Counted from the first letter of the stretch, positions 38,410 to 50,398 are shown. The stretch is DNA of 64,000 bases from Symbiodinium kawagutii (GCA_009767595.1 VSDK01017543.1:100786-164785), one strand, 5' to 3'. The notes: generated by a model from the letters alone, not told the origin. A program made the numbers and translations.

Positions 38410-40948
38410 GTACAGTGAGCTTCATTACAGTAGAACAATATGGTACGTTGACGGTTTTTCTGTGTCATGGAGCGCCTGCCACCAGTTGAGCCCACCAGTT
38501 GAGCGCCTGCCACCAGTTAAGATTCATCAGCCCTGATCAGCACACGTGACCTAGTAGGTAATAGCGGTTGCAATCAGAACTGGAGGACTAACATGGACTA
38601 ACCAACAATCTCCATCCATAGGACGCGGTCAAACTGGATCGATACATATCGAGACAGCAAGATCAGGATTGTCACGAAAATGAAAAACATATGATTTTGG
38701 AATATTTTGGACAAAGACACAGCTGACAAAAGATACAATTTTTAGCGAACAAGAACACCTTTGGTCCCTTAGGCCTTGTCTTGAGGAGCAAACAAACTCT
38801 CGCCCGAAGCTGAACACCAAGGTCGAAAAGCCTCAGAATGTATCGGTTCAGAATGCCCCCTCGGTGCCCGGCAACTGAGCGCTTCACTTGAAAAGTCACA
38901 GGACATCATGGTGGGATGGTGGGATGGTGGGGTAGACGGTGGTCATTTGGTGCATGTGGTTTGAAGGTCGCCTAGTCACCTCACTAAATGAGAAATCCCG
39001 GCAACGCTGGTCATGAAAGTTCCTATGTGCCGACCGTGTCGTCATTTTCGACGTTTCAACACGAGGGGTAAACTAACTTGAGAATATGCTTGGTGACAAA
39101 CTGATAAAACCATTGGAACGGATCTTCATCTTCATTCCCAATTAGTACTCACTGAATGACCAAGCATGTTTAGTTCGTTTTGCGCAATTGGATCGCTCCG
39201 GTCATGAGCTAATTCATAAGCGGTAGCCAGCTATTGCGACCACTTCAGAGGATGGCTCCGATGTTTTTACTTTTCTAGGGACTGATGATAGTTGGAGCAT
39301 GTTGGAGCTAGAACCACCAACCCATCGTGGCCTTCTCCATATAGCCATCCATCATCCCAAGTCATCTCATCCACAAGCCGTTTGAGGAAGTGTAAGAACA
39401 CCAGTGAAGCAAATTTAGTGAGGACACGCCGCACTTGACCAAACCTGCTTCCATTTACTGTTAAACTATGAAGAAGAAAAAACGATAACACTTTCATCGT
39501 TGCTTGAGTTATGCCAGCAGCTTTTCAGATGTGGCTTGACGCTACATTCATGACCATGCATGGAGCATACGGGTCCAAAATGATAAGGAAAGCTTTTCTG
39601 CGATTCCACATCAGCGCCCATTCAGTTCTACAGACTCCCAGCAATATCCAGCAATGTCACTGCTTTCATCGTTCAGCACCGGGATGGAAGGATCGTATCA
39701 CTAACACTGTGACGTAGCCTCCAGACACAAACAAAAGCAAATTGATATTTCTACAGCAGGCAGCAATGCTTCTCGTGTCTTGTGTGGTTTTGCTGTGGTA
39801 TCATGTTACATGCAGGTTGTCCTCTAAAACGATAAGACCGAGAGGACGTAATCAAGTTTACCTCATTTGCAGGCAAAGCTCTTGTATGTGAGCAAAAAAT
39901 CTGGAAAACGCAGGCAGTAGGGATCAATGCGAGGACACTCGAGGTAGGAATTACTTCCCGGCAAATGTAGCACTGATCATTTTGAACGGTGCCCTCTTGA
40001 AGTTGTGAATGATGCAGTTGTCATCAGGATATATGATCAAGAGCGTCACTGTACTGAAACTCCAAGTCTTTATCTTTGATAGCCGATAGCTCGAAATAGT
40101 ACCAAGTGGAAGTGATGGTTTCCGGTCCTTCCAGATACTCATCAGACTAAGCAAGAAACAAGCAACCCAAGCGACCAAGAAATGTGCTTCCTCCTTGCTT
40201 GTTGCCTGTTGCCCAAGGTTTTGTCGGAGCGGCTAACGGTTCTATATATTTTGCCGGGTCTGATTCCTCCCTGATCTTGGCCTTCTTGATGGTTATTTTG
40301 GGGCAAGGCATGCTGAGCATGTTATTCTCTACGTACAGCAAGAATCTGTTGTTGCGTAGCAATTATGATTTCAAATTACTGTAGATCCTAATTCGAAAAT
40401 AGCCGCAAGGGTACCATCGTGAGAAAGAGTGAGTTGAATAGACCCGTTGTGAGCTGAGAACAGCTTCTTATTCTCAATCAAGCAAAAGCACAGGTAACCA
40501 GCACAGGAAACCAACCTCTGGGTAAATATGATTGCGTAAAGCCATTTCGGCGCCAGTCCTTTGCGTACGTGCGCACATTCAACCTTCCAGAAAGACTAGT
40601 AGGTGCAACCTGTGGTGTGCCCAAACCAGTTGCGCACAAAACACACACACAGTCTATATGGACTTGACATCGATTTGGTTTTTGTATTTACCTTTTGTTT
40701 GTGCCATCTGAAACAGGAGTGTCAATATTGGCCATGCAAACAACATTTGAAACTGTAGCAGGATTGCATCCAATTGCATCTAGATTTGTTGCGATATCAA
40801 GTGTCGACTTTGCAGAACGCCGATTTTGTTGATGAAAACTTGATTGTGACATCAGCGGGTCGTTGTATCAGTGTGGAATCTGCTTGGAAGATGGATGCCC
40901 TATGCCGCGCCCAGTTCCCCGTGGTTCCCAGTGGTTCCCAGTGGTTAG
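38410..40948. other. Intron- or intergenic-like stretch
   Basis: A short duplication GCGCCTGCCACCAGTTGAG occurs at 38470-38520. A minus frame at 39267-39497 and a + frame at 40774-40920 (NADFVDENLIVTSAGRCISV) are possible exons without firm borders. At 40916-40945 GTGGTTCCCA is repeated. Confidence 0.35.
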
Positions 40949-41043
40949 GAGTTGCGGTCCCTGGCGAAGCAGACAGGGCTCTCGGCACAGGAGGTGTCCA
41001 ACAGCATTCAAAGGCGCCTGCTGAGCTGGTGTGTGGATGCACA
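40949..41043 (+). CDS. Exon, helical, unknown product
   Basis: Acceptor GTGGTTAG and donor CACA/GTGAAG enclose ELRSLAKQTGLSAQEVSNSI then QRRLLSWCVDA. Strong codon bias; short intron-like AT microsatellites follow. Confidence 0.65.
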
Positions 41044-41077
41044 GTGAAGACGAAGATATAAAAAATATGAAAAAAAT

Positions 41078-41125
41078 ATGAATATATATATATATATCAT
41101 TTATATATATATATATCATATATTT
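41078..41125. repeat. AT microsatellite
   Basis: Two (AT)n blocks separated by CATTT. Confidence 0.85.
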
Positions 41126-41714
41126 ATATCATAAATATGTTAACACATATCATATTATTATCATAGACATATCATCAACCCCGTTTTGCCTTGTTGAACA
41201 AACACTGTGGCACCTCATCTCCTGAACACGGCTTTCCGCAAACTAGATCTGTGGGTGCTTCGGTGACCCATCGACCGGGTTCACCGATACCATGTTGTGA
41301 CTAATGTAAAAGACCCATGGCCGGGAGGGAGGTATATGGAAGTATGATGTTTAAAAATGTTTGAACAGTTCCTTTCAAAGACCTTGGGAGATTCCATTGA
41401 CAGTTGGAGCCTGACACAGCCTCACATAATTTTACACCCATGCTTCTGTGGCTCTTGTCGTTGCTGTTGCTGTTGTCACTCTTCTTGGTGTGGCTGTTGC
41501 TGCTTACGTCCTTGGAGAGATTGTCATCTAGCAGACAATACATCTTCTTGATTCCTTGGTAAACATGCAATTATATGGCTGACTACTATCCCAACCCACC
41601 CCCAAAATCTGTACGAGACCTTGTAATCCACTGCTGCTGGTAGTATATCTATTCCATATTGGCATCCCCACAGATGTTTTTTTTCTTCGATTTTCTCTGG
41701 CCCTTTCATATCAT

Positions 41715-41771
41715 ATAGATATATGCATATATATATTCAATCATATACGTATATATATATATATATATATG
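41715..41771. repeat. AT microsatellite
   Basis: ATAT-rich tract ending in a pure (AT)n run just before the next exon-like segment. Confidence 0.85.
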
Positions 41772-41785
41772 TGCTCTTCAATGAG

Positions 41786-41937
41786 CGGAGCTATGTCAAT
41801 CACATCCGTGCCGTTGCAACTCTTACGCCCAGGATGGCTGAAGCAGCAGAAGCTGCGCAAGGCGCAGCAAGGTCACCGATGCTGGTGGCCACCAAGAATT
41901 CTGGAGCAGCTCGGTGGCAGGAACTGGTTGCGTAAAG
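41786..41937 (+). CDS. Exon-like segment, frame unsettled
   Basis: From CAATGAG to consensus donor TAAAG/GTGATG two + frames are open: an Ala-rich one (MAEAAEAAQGAARSPMLVAT) and a basic Trp-rich one (WLKQQKLRKAQQGHRCWWPP). The second ends exactly at the donor with Lys, the first stops 3 bases earlier. Confidence 0.4.
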
Positions 41938-41987
41938 GTGATGGTTAGTGATGGTTAGTGACGGTTAGTGACGGTTGCTGATGGTTG
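41938..41987. repeat. 10-bp minisatellite (GTGATGGTTA)
   Basis: Five imperfect copies of GTGA(T/C)GGTTA. Confidence 0.8.
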
Positions 41988-42519
41988 TACAAAGTTATAT
42001 ATATAGATATATAATTATGCCTTTTTCATGTATTAATTGATTATACGTTGATTATGTATGTTAGCAATTGTTAGTAGTGGTACCATGCTTAGTAGGTGAT
42101 CATATAGTACGGTTGGAAATGCTAAGTTGAATGCTGATTGATAGATCATTGGTCGAAATTTCTTTGGCACATGGCATTGGACTCCCGGAGGCTCCCCGAT
42201 GCGCACATGGTGATCCTGATGGTACTGTGGTAGCATTCCCTGCTGTTAGCTACATGATTCTCAAACAATCAGAACAGAACAGTCCAATTGTGGTTACTTT
42301 CAAACAGTGTCATAATGCCAATATCTTGTTGGAGCCCACTAAAGGCACGGTTGACGAAGCAATAGGATGTGTTGACTAAGTACGCAGTGTGTGTTCATCA
42401 TGTTGTCTGAATATTTTTATATATTTCCATCACCTCCGGGCAAAAGTCATTACTAGTTTATGGATGATGCACTACCGTTATAGACATATATTACATATAT
42501 GTGAAAATATGCACATACA

Positions 42520-42542
42520 CACACACATATATATATATATGA
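42520..42542. repeat. AC/AT microsatellite
   Basis: ACACAC followed by (AT)n. Similar short (AT)n tracts occur at 42845-42861 and 42929-42945. Confidence 0.8.
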
Positions 42543-42747
42543 ATACATATACACACCTTCATATCAGGTGCATGTAGGTGCATCATGACTGGTCTCGCCT
42601 TCAAAACTGCTGCTTTGATACAAGATGCTGTGCTTGGTGTAGGAGGTGAAGCTACAAGTAGTTTTGTTTAAACGATGGAGGGAGCTTGGGTTGGGATTTC
42701 ACCGTGGCTTCATCCATTGGCACCAGCATTCGTTGGTGCCACGGCAG

Positions 42748-42831
42748 GAATTGTTTGTGTGCGAGATCTCTTGGAGCAAGAACACGCACCCCAGCCTGGG
42801 CTGGTCCTACCAAGCAGGACCCCGGAAATAG
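42748..42831 (+). CDS. Short exon-like segment
   Basis: Acceptor GCCACGGCAG precedes ELFVCEISWSKNTHPSLGWS and a stop at 42829-42831. The frame is open further upstream (from 42646), and a second + frame is open too. Confidence 0.35.
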   Translation, partial: ELFVCEISWSKNTHPSLGWSYQAGPRK

Positions 42832-43451
42832 ACATCAGTAGATCATATATATATATATACAAATGTATTTAAATCTATTTAGATATAGATAAATGGATAA
42901 TTAGATAAATTAATATGTGTATGTATATTTATATATATATATAGACAATCCCGCAGCGGGCTCTATCCTGCTTCTTATTTTGGTTAGCTTGGCTTCATAT
43001 CCTTTGGAGTCTTGACTCACGTCGAATGAAGTGTGCTGACCATTCTTCGTCTTCACATCACAGAATAGTCAGTCGCTGTTGGGAAGTTAGCAGCCAACTG
43101 TTTTTTTGATGTTTGGCAATCGTAGGACCACAGCATCCTAGTATCAGCTGCTGTGTTTTCTTGCTCAGAAAGTCCTGGACATTTTTTAAAGCAAGAGATC
43201 GAGTTTCCTGTGCATTTTGTCATCAGTCCATCTGATCATGTTGTCTCGCGTGATTGTGCTTGTGAGCCCAACTTATCTATCTTAAATGAGCCCTCGGATA
43301 AGCAACTGATTGAAAACTCTAATAAGCCCGCATCAACCAATAGATACCTGAACACCAAGCCATTAGCAGTCTTTGTACTCGCTTTTTGATGGAACTGTAG
43401 TACAATTCAACTTGTGTTTAACCAGTGAAGCAGCCGAGAGTCGCCTTCCAG

Positions 43452-43559
43452 AGGATTGATTCAAGAGATCTCTGACATCTCAGCAGCCCAGCTAGTGGTG
43501 GCTGCCAGCAAAGAGAGCACCTACATCGAGCTCTGCCAGGACTCAGCGCTGCGTCCAAC
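43452..43559 (+). CDS. Exon, 108 bp, unknown product
   Basis: Acceptor CGCCTTCCAG and donor CCAAC/GTACCA enclose GLIQEISDISAAQLVVAASK then ESTYIELCQDSALRP. Very strong GC-ending codon use. Confidence 0.65.
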
Positions 43560-43591
43560 GTACCACTGATGCCCCCACGGTCCAACCCCAG

Positions 43592-43710
43592 AGCGTGAAT
43601 GGGCACTGGAGGAGTATCCAGGGGTGTTGGGAGCACTCCGAATTGCCAATCTCAATGTTTCGTCGACAACGTATGCACCGATGTGCTATTGTCATGTTGA
43701 TTTTTGTTGA
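43592..43710 (+). CDS. Exon-like segment
   Basis: Acceptor CAACCCCAG, then REWALEEYPGVLGALRIANL and NVSSTTYAPMCYCHVDFC, with TGA 43708-43710. It starts 32 bases after the preceding donor, which is shorter than usual introns; one border is probably wrong. Confidence 0.45.
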
Positions 43711-43985
43711 TCCCAACCCAAGCCCAACCGCGACAGGTCAACTTCTGCGTCAGCAACACAGCTTTCTTGCGACGCGGAGGATTATTAACTATTAGTCTAT
43801 GCTGTTGTTTTGGGGCTATCACAACCCATCAAATTCCAACAGGGCAAGAGTCCAGAGTTGGCCAGTACTTGCAGATCTAATCATTGTTTCTACCTGTATG
43901 ATTGCTTCAAATTGGTTTGAATTTGTTGCTTTCAGTGTCACTCCTATCCCTACCAATATTATGCATACAACAATTCCTTTCATAG

Positions 43986-44027
43986 TTTGGAACGGCTCAC
44001 GCTTATTGATGAAAAGATGAATGCTAG
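43986..44027 (+). CDS. Short exon candidate
   Basis: Acceptor CCTTTCATAG and GC donor (CTAG/GCTAGG) enclose LERLTLIDEKMNA plus partial codons. Confidence 0.4.
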
Positions 44028-44126
44028 GCTAGGACAACCCATTGGTACACCAAGCTGTGCTACCGGATATCACTCTTCCCCACTCTTCCCTGCTCATTGG
44101 AGGTTGGTCTTGCATGGTTAGGACAG

Positions 44127-44270
44127 CTAGGGCCTTGGGCAGGAGTGGACAGAAACTCGAGCCCCGCGACTGGACCTCCCCTTGTCTCCTGGCAGGGCCC
44201 ACACTCGTCCGATGGAAGCACCCCAAAGAGCATCCAAGAAAAGTACGAGCGGAACCTTCCAGAAAAATGA
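44127..44270 (+). CDS. Exon, three open frames
   Basis: After acceptor GTTAGGACAG the frame reads LGPWAGVDRNSSPATGPPLV then HSSDGSTPKSIQEKYERNLP, and stops at 44268-44270. Both other + frames are also open over most of the segment, so the exon is more certain than its translation. Confidence 0.5.
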   Translation, partial: LGPWAGVDRNSSPATGPPLVSWQGPHSSDGSTPKSIQEKYERNLPEK

Positions 44271-45580
44271 TCAGATCATTTGTTTTCATATTGTTTCGTA
44301 TGTTTTTATATGTTGTTTTTGTATGTTTTTATATGGTTTTGTGTGTCGTGCTACGTCGTATACCTTACAGTACAGTGTAATTGAGTGAGATACCTCCCAA
44401 AATGTAACCATAAATGGTTGTGACCTCAACAAAAAGAAGAGTAATTGATGTGACTGGTGATGTCTCTTTCCTGTGTTCTTGCTTGTGTGGAATTTGACTC
44501 GGGAGCGAGGAACTATGGACCATTTGTGAATAACTATTTGGAGGGACAGCAGATTTATCAATATAGGTGTGTCTATGGATGGAGGGTACTCCCACCCATC
44601 CCCACATGATCATGAGTCAGTGGAAAACCATTAGGCTTGGTCGTTACTCCATTTCATTGATAGTTCCAAGTATGTTTGCAAGTTGCAAGATGTTGCAAGT
44701 GCCAACTCTTGGACGATCCTTCCTTGAAAACATGAACTTATTGTCTTTCCCGATCGCTGGGGGAGGCTCTTTGATGGGTAGGGTAGTAGCGTAGGCAACG
44801 GCAAGGCTAGCTGCATAGGACGACCAAGGCTGTGGAGACAAGCTCCTTTCATCCACAGGTCAACTGAGTTATACTGAGTTTCTTGTAGTCCATGCATGTC
44901 TATGCCTACTCAATTGTCAAGTTGCACGTTGCACAGTAAAATCAATGCCAGCAGAGTCGCTGCTGATAAAGATTGGGACTTCCCTGCTGCTGCTGCTGCT
45001 GCTGCTGCTGCTCACACATTTTGGTTCACCAATGCTGTCCTGTTGTGCGAGGTTCGGTCTCCCAGCAATGATTGTTGACTAAGAAGGGCTAAAGGAAGTT
45101 TGCGTTGACATATGGCCAAAACTTTTAGTGGAGTTCGGAGTTCTCGTTATGCCAGCAGCTTCTGAAGGTTCCTGACCAGTGGGAAATTCAGTGGGAAATG
45201 GACGGAAATGACTTCTGTAAAGATCTGTATATGAGTTCTAGCCATTCTAGACCGTCAAGTACATTGTAACTGCATATGTTATCATTTGCGTTTCGATCAG
45301 ATGATGCCATACCACAAAAAGAAATGGATCACGGTCCATGAAACAGGTTGCACAACAGGGTGCGAGGTGTTTTATAACGCAAACATAGGATGCATGACAC
45401 CCTGACACCTGTGAACTTCATCAGATTGATTTCTTTGCATATTAAGATCAGTTCTGATCATGGTTTCAGCGTAGCAGTGGCATGAGTGATGTTTCACAGT
45501 TCGCACTTTCCATATGTTTCTCTTCCTCCACAACTATCATGTGACCATGCGCTGTGACCATGCGCCGTGACGCGTCTTAG
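44271..45580. other. Intron-like with GCT tract
   Basis: Includes a (GCT)n run at 44983-45013 inside an open + frame (RVAADKDWDFP then Ala run) that could be an exon around 44945-45078 but lacks clear borders. Confidence 0.35.
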
Positions 45581-45730
45581 GCGGGAGAAGTTGGATTCTT
45601 CGAAGGAAGCTCTGGATGCTGTGGCTCAGAAGATGTGGACTGACGAACTGATGAAAGAGACGAAGCAATCGAAGCAATCTCGGACTCATGCCGCAGACTC
45701 TTGGCCCTGGCTAGCTTGTCCCACATTGAA
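45581..45730 (+). CDS. Exon, Lys/Glu-rich helix
   Basis: Acceptor GCGTCTTAG and donor TTGAA/GTAGTG enclose REKLDSSKEALDAVAQKMWT then DELMKETKQSKQSRTHAADS. Charged helical segment, strong codon bias. Confidence 0.65.
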
Positions 45731-46624
45731 GTAGTGACCTAAACAGACACCACATGAAACCAATGAAACCACTAATCCTAAATGAAACCTGAGGAAGTAA
45801 CGACAAGTCCTCGCACCATAGATCATAGACGAACATGTTGACAGACATAGCCCGGCATAGCCATTTTCCAACTTGCAACTGGTGCCGCCTGTCGGCGCCT
45901 GTGCGGTGTAGGTCAATGTGGTGACCTTCAGTCTTACGGGAGCAAGGCTGCTCTGATAGCTGCTTCAACCCTATTTCAACCACCAACTCATTCAAGGAAT
46001 CCATCGGAATTCTATAAAAGAACCCGAAAAAACATTGGATTCAACGAGCATGTTCAGATTGGTCATGAAAAAACGCAAAATGTGTCCTTCAGGTGTAGAT
46101 TTTGACAACATCTTGCAACTACAGTAGTGCTTCCCGAATTGACTGGTTGACTTGTGCCTTTTGGTCCAAACAGCGCCTGGTGACAGTGGCACAGACATAA
46201 TGCTATCCAGGGACCCAAAGGGTTGAATCTGCGAGGCCATGCTGCACAATATAAGCATATCATATATGCAAGTACAGAAGTTCACAAGTAAAACACAATA
46301 GGCCATGCGTTTTCCAACCAGTGAGGTGAACAAACCCAAAGGGGGAAAATCTGGGAAACCCTTCAAGACTCAATCGAAAGCCAAGGGGATGGAGTTTTCG
46401 ATTTTCTGGTTATTTTTAAAATTTTGTTTGTTTGTTCCAGATTCTGCAAGTTTCGTTTTTGTTAGGCTAGGGCAAGTAGCTAGAACAAGCTAAACGAAAA
46501 CCCACGCGCCCAATACCACTGAGAACTATGATGTGAGGAGGTCATTGATGCTGGATTTCCTTACGTCATGTTTGTTTAGCGTTGACTGCTCAGCTTGGTC
46601 CTCAATGTCGTTCGTCCTCGTCAG

Positions 46625-46742
46625 GGATTGAACTTCCTGAACAGGCTGAGAAACACTTGGGGCCCCACGTCCCCATGCTGCCTTCAAGCTGGTCCATGGC
46701 ATCGTCCAAATTCTATGCATTCAATCCGAATAGTTTAAACAA
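46625..46742 (+). CDS. Exon, 118 bp, unknown product
   Basis: Acceptor CGTCCTCGTCAG and textbook donor ACAA/GTGAGTAC enclose IELPEQAEKHLGPHVPMLPS then SWSMASSKFYAFNPNSLN. A minus frame over it is also open but lacks such borders. Confidence 0.65.
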
Positions 46743-46912
46743 GTGAGTACTCGGAGTGGTGCCAGGGAAATGATTGCTCTAAAATAGTTTTCAAAACTTA
46801 GTTTAGCTTTATCTAATCTAATCTAGCTTTCTTTAGGTCCCATTTTCCCCTCAGCAATTTAAAGGGACCAGATCGATGCGACCTACAGCTGACTTCTATA
46901 TCTTCTATTCAG

Positions 46913-47107
46913 GTGTCAGGGTATCCCAGAACCCCCTGGCCAGTTAATGCCGTATTGGCGATCCTTTGTGACGAAAGTCTACAGTACTTGAGCTTCAAAG
47001 ACAAGAGAAGTCAGAAGTACTTAGAACCCATTAGACCTTCTAGCATTCCTAGCTTATTCCTAGCTTATCAATGCTTCACGTATAGGATACCAATGAATAC
47101 CAATTGA
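46913..47107 (+). CDS. Exon-like segment, unknown product
   Basis: After acceptor TCTATTCAG the frame reads VSGYPRTPWPVNAVLAILCD then ESLQYLSFKDKRSQKYLEP. The last third is less coding-like, so the exon may end near 47025; the frame stops at 47105-47107. Confidence 0.45.
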   Translation: MSGYPRTPWPVNAVLAILCDESLQYLSFKDKRSQKYLEPIRPSSIPSLFLAYQCFTYRIPMNTN

Positions 47108-47130
47108 TACTTCACCTCAATGTGTCTCAG

Positions 47131-47267
47131 GACACCAGCTCCATCTGGAGCCGCAGTACAGCCTCTACCTTAGCGTCAGCTACAAGTTCCGCGCACCATC
47201 TTGGAGCACTCTTTGCACGGCCCGGAACCCAGTTGTTGTTTTGCGATGTCTCAACGTCTCAACTTGA
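47131..47267 (+). CDS. Exon, beta-rich, unknown product
   Basis: Acceptor AATGTGTCTCAG, then (two leading bases) HQLHLEPQYSLYLSVSYKFR and APSWSTLCTARNPVVVLRCL. Stop at 47265-47267; a donor (CCCA/GTTGTT) is possible at 47231. Confidence 0.55.
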
Positions 47268-47366
47268 CAGTGGAAATAGCCACTTGACGACATGTGCAGG
47301 AGCGAAGTTGAATCATTGTTGGGGAATTAATCACAAATGGCAATGCCAAACATCCCCAAAGACAAG

Positions 47367-47518
47367 AAAGTTTATATGATGAACGCCATATCATCAAGAA
47401 CGGATTCCACAAATGGCGCGCCGTTCCCAAATGGATTGTTGGCCAACCCCAAGACTTTTCCATGGGCCTGAACATGCTTCAGCTGAATTTGGGCAACGAT
47501 GAAATTTGTTTCCCTTGA
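47367..47518 (+). CDS. Exon-like segment, unknown product
   Basis: After GACAAG the frame reads ESLYDERHIIKNGFHKWRAV then PKWIVGQPQDFSMGLNMLQL and stops at 47516-47518. A second + frame is open; codon bias favours this one. Confidence 0.45.
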
Positions 47519-47754
47519 AGCACATGCCGCAGTTGCATTTGTAACTGCATGTTTTGAGATTTCCCGATGCAGGGTGCAAGTGCCTGTGGTGGTGTGCAGA
47601 TTTCAGTGATTGGAGCGTGAAATGCCACAGCCTGAGGCAAGATGACAAGGACTGCCCCGCTCCGAAGAGTTCGGATGGCGTATGCTGCGCATTGCTATGC
47701 TGTTTGTTTGTTGCGATCCTTTTAAGCTAAAAGATGGCTGACGGCATCTCACAG

Positions 47755-48089
47755 CCAAGCGCCTGAGCCTGGTCATAGCTCCCGAGCAACATCCTTTCGC
47801 AACTGTGGGAGCTGGGAAACACAACTCATCTGCCACGATTCTGACGAGGTCATTTGAAAACCGGACCTCTATGCAAGGCAAACAAGTCGTCCATGTGTTC
47901 AAACCTGATCACAGAATACTTGGGACCGGGGACCCTTCATTTGTCAAAAAAGATGCACCCTGCGAGGAGAAAGGTGGCTGCTTGGTTGCAATAGCATTGT
48001 GGTACACTTGGGAAGAGCTGACTGATTATCTTCTTGCAGAACTCAGGGACCCCTACGTAATTGCAGGGATTGCACCAGACCTGGTTTAG
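47755..48089 (+). CDS. Large exon with stop, 110 codons
   Basis: Acceptor CATCTCACAG opens a frame (two leading bases) reading in part KRLSLVIAPEQHPFATVGAG, TRSFENRTSMQGKQVVHVFK and IALWYTWEELTDYLLAELRD, to TAG 48087-48089. It is the longest convincing host coding segment in the window and a good candidate for a terminal exon. Globular, no family recognised. Confidence 0.7.
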
Positions 48090-48140
48090 ATTCGATCATG
48101 TTGAGACAACGTGATGTGCACCTTTTTCCCCACTTGTCAG

Positions 48141-48299
48141 GTGAGGCTCGTTAGATTTTATTTATCAGCGTCCTCCTCCTGGGCGGACCTCAATCGCAAG
48201 CTCCCGACCGCAGTGGGCCCTCCCCGCCCTCAACCGCAAGCTCCCGTCGGCCAGACAGAATGTGAGAAGATACGTCAGATGCCGGAAACAATATCATGA
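48141..48299 (+). CDS. Exon, Pro/Ser-rich, unknown product
   Basis: Acceptor CCCCACTTGTCAG is followed by VRLVRFYLSASSSWADLNRK then LPTAVGPPRPQPQAPVGQTE; stop 48297-48299. A short DNA duplication (CTCAA(T/C)CGCAAGCTCCCG) lies inside. It begins only 51 bases after the preceding stop. Confidence 0.5.
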   Translation: MRLVRFYLSASSSWADLNRKLPTAVGPPRPQPQAPVGQTECEKIRQMPETIS

Positions 48300-48420
48300 G
48301 ACATATCGGATAGAATGCCAAGAAGAATGCAGAAGACATGTCAGATGGAACGAATGCTAGTAGATATTTCAGATAGAACGCCAGTTTGTACGCCAGAAAA
48401 TATGCCAGATAGAAGAGCAG
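48300..48420. repeat. Degenerate AGA-ATGCCAGA tandem words
   Basis: Imperfect repeats of AGAATGCCAGATA/AGAACGCCAG type over about 120 bp. The same word family is visible near 36120-36160 and 36410-36470. Confidence 0.5.
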
Positions 48421-48988
48421 TATGTGTGCCGCATAGAATGTGGGGGCGGTATGTGATGGTAGGGATCACTCGAGGTATATGGTAGTTCTTTTTTAACGTC
48501 TTCTGGACGTGTTGGCATGACCAGGTTCTTGGAAGCATAACCTCGTTTTTCTGTTTTCATTTGGGTTACAAAACCGCGTTTTGACCCGAACCTTGTTTTT
48601 CCTGGATATTAACTGGTTTACGAGGAACACATATTTGAAACGAGCGCTAACAGTTGATAACTGCAAAGGGGACCAGTGTTCAAACGTGAGACCCGGCGAG
48701 GTGAGATGTTTTTACTATTTTCTGAGTTTGCAAAGGCAATGTTTTTTTGGGGGGGCGAAAGACATGGCACAACGTTATTTTGAGGTGGTCTATCACGCCG
48801 GATTGTTTTCCCTATTGTGGGTGAAGTGAACCCCCTTCCACTTGTGAAAGACCACCTATGTTGTATTCAGGAGCACCCCCACAGCACGATTCAGGGTCTG
48901 GATTTTTGCTGTGCAATGGTGGAATTCTCACAACGCCTTGCATCCACCCTTGGCTGTCTCCCCTATCACTCACACAGCAGCCGTTCAG

Positions 48989-49053
48989 CATTGCAAAAAA
49001 GGACAAGCATGAGCCACGAAAGAAAAACTCGGAGGCGCGAAAGTCTCCTGAAA
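48989..49053 (+). CDS. Exon, Lys-rich
   Basis: Acceptor AGCCGTTCAG and donor TGAAA/GTAATT enclose IAKKDKHEPRKKNSEARKSP plus partial codons. The upstream segment (48830-48985) is open in other + frames and may be a further exon. Confidence 0.5.
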
Positions 49054-49383
49054 GTAATTTTCAACCGCGGTTGTAGATGAAATGATGAAATAATTTAGAT
49101 CACCCCCTCCAAATAATTGATCCATGCAGCAGCAGACATGATGTCATAGTAGTGGCATGGACGTAGCCAAGAACAAAAGAGATAGAACCAATCACTATAG
49201 GGTACTATATAGTTTTGAAGAATGTGAATGTTGGCATATCTTCTTATTGCCAACCAAGAAGGAATGAATCAATGATCTCGTGATGCATCCAGAACTTGAG
49301 ATGCCACCCATGTCATGACGCAATTGAGACTTATTGAAGATAACTACATTTTTTCTTCACATTAATCGTAAAATTGTAATTCA

Positions 49384-49428
49384 TGTACCGTATATGTATA
49401 TATATTATATACATATATATATATATGT
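49384..49428. repeat. AT microsatellite
   Basis: GTATAT/(AT)n tract just upstream of the next exon. Confidence 0.85.
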
Positions 49429-49449
49429 GCTATTCAATAAACTTCTCAG

Positions 49450-49492
49450 AATTGCCAACATGGATCTAACTCGGACCCAGTTCTCGAACCAG
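49450..49492 (+). CDS. Short exon, unknown product
   Basis: Acceptor AACTTCTCAG and consensus donor ACCAG/GTGACT enclose IANMDLTRTQFSNQ. Downstream sequence stays open in two frames (one acidic, SVEESDEFDDCDAKSTLD), so the exon may extend to about 49600. Confidence 0.45.
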
Positions 49493-50398
49493 GTGACTTC
49501 TGGTCAGTGGAAGAATCTGATGAGTTTGATGACTGCGACGCCAAATCGACCCTTGACCGTGTCGATGGAGGGGCTTCAGGGCGAAGATTTCTTAGGCCAA
49601 AAACATATTCCAAGTCTGGGAGTTTCACCCATATGACTCCATCTTTATTCATGTACTGTATGCACAAGATTTTGTACACACTGTATTGTGGGCTTCTAAA
49701 GTTCTGCACTGGTCCGCAATTTGCGGACAATTTTTTTTTGAATGTGTTTTTTCATTTCCACGTTGAAGGAATTTGGACAGGAACTTACATAAAATAGGTC
49801 ATGTAGATCTGGATGGGAAGGGTCTGGATTTGGTTTAGATATGTTTATTGGCGAGGCCAAAAATTGGAGCGAAACTGTTTCTGATCTTTACAAAAGGGCT
49901 ATGATCCCTTCTCATCTCGCTGCTTTTGTCCCTTCCATTGTTGTACGATTAGTACATCTCTATCATTATGGTTGATAGTTGTTGATAACAGGTGGGTAAC
50001 AGTTGATACTCAAAGATGCTTCGGTAAGTTTTAATGAACCCTTCTGATCATGACTCCCGATTTGTTGATGTTCGGGGTTCTCCGTAGCCAGCAATTAGTT
50101 TGGGAAAATCAGGTCCCCGCACTGTTTCTTGGGCGTGTGACCTGAATGAATCAGTACGACCAAGCGATGCACAGGCGGGGTACCATGGAACTGCGTTTTG
50201 CGGTCAAGCCATCGGGTCAAAGCTGCCAGGTCTCAATGCCAGTTTGGGGATCATGTTGTAACAAAATCAGTGTAAAGAGACATGGATCCATAGATTAGAA
50301 TTGATTAGATACATAGATGGTTAAAGTATGTAAGTTATATAAGTATGTTAAAGTTAGATAGTAAACAGAGATAGATCAGATCTTCGCAAAGTACTCAG
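49493..50398. other. Intron-like
   Basis: Apart from the possible exon extension to 49600, only AT-rich DNA is visible, with short GTTGATA repeats near 49970-50005. Confidence 0.35.
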
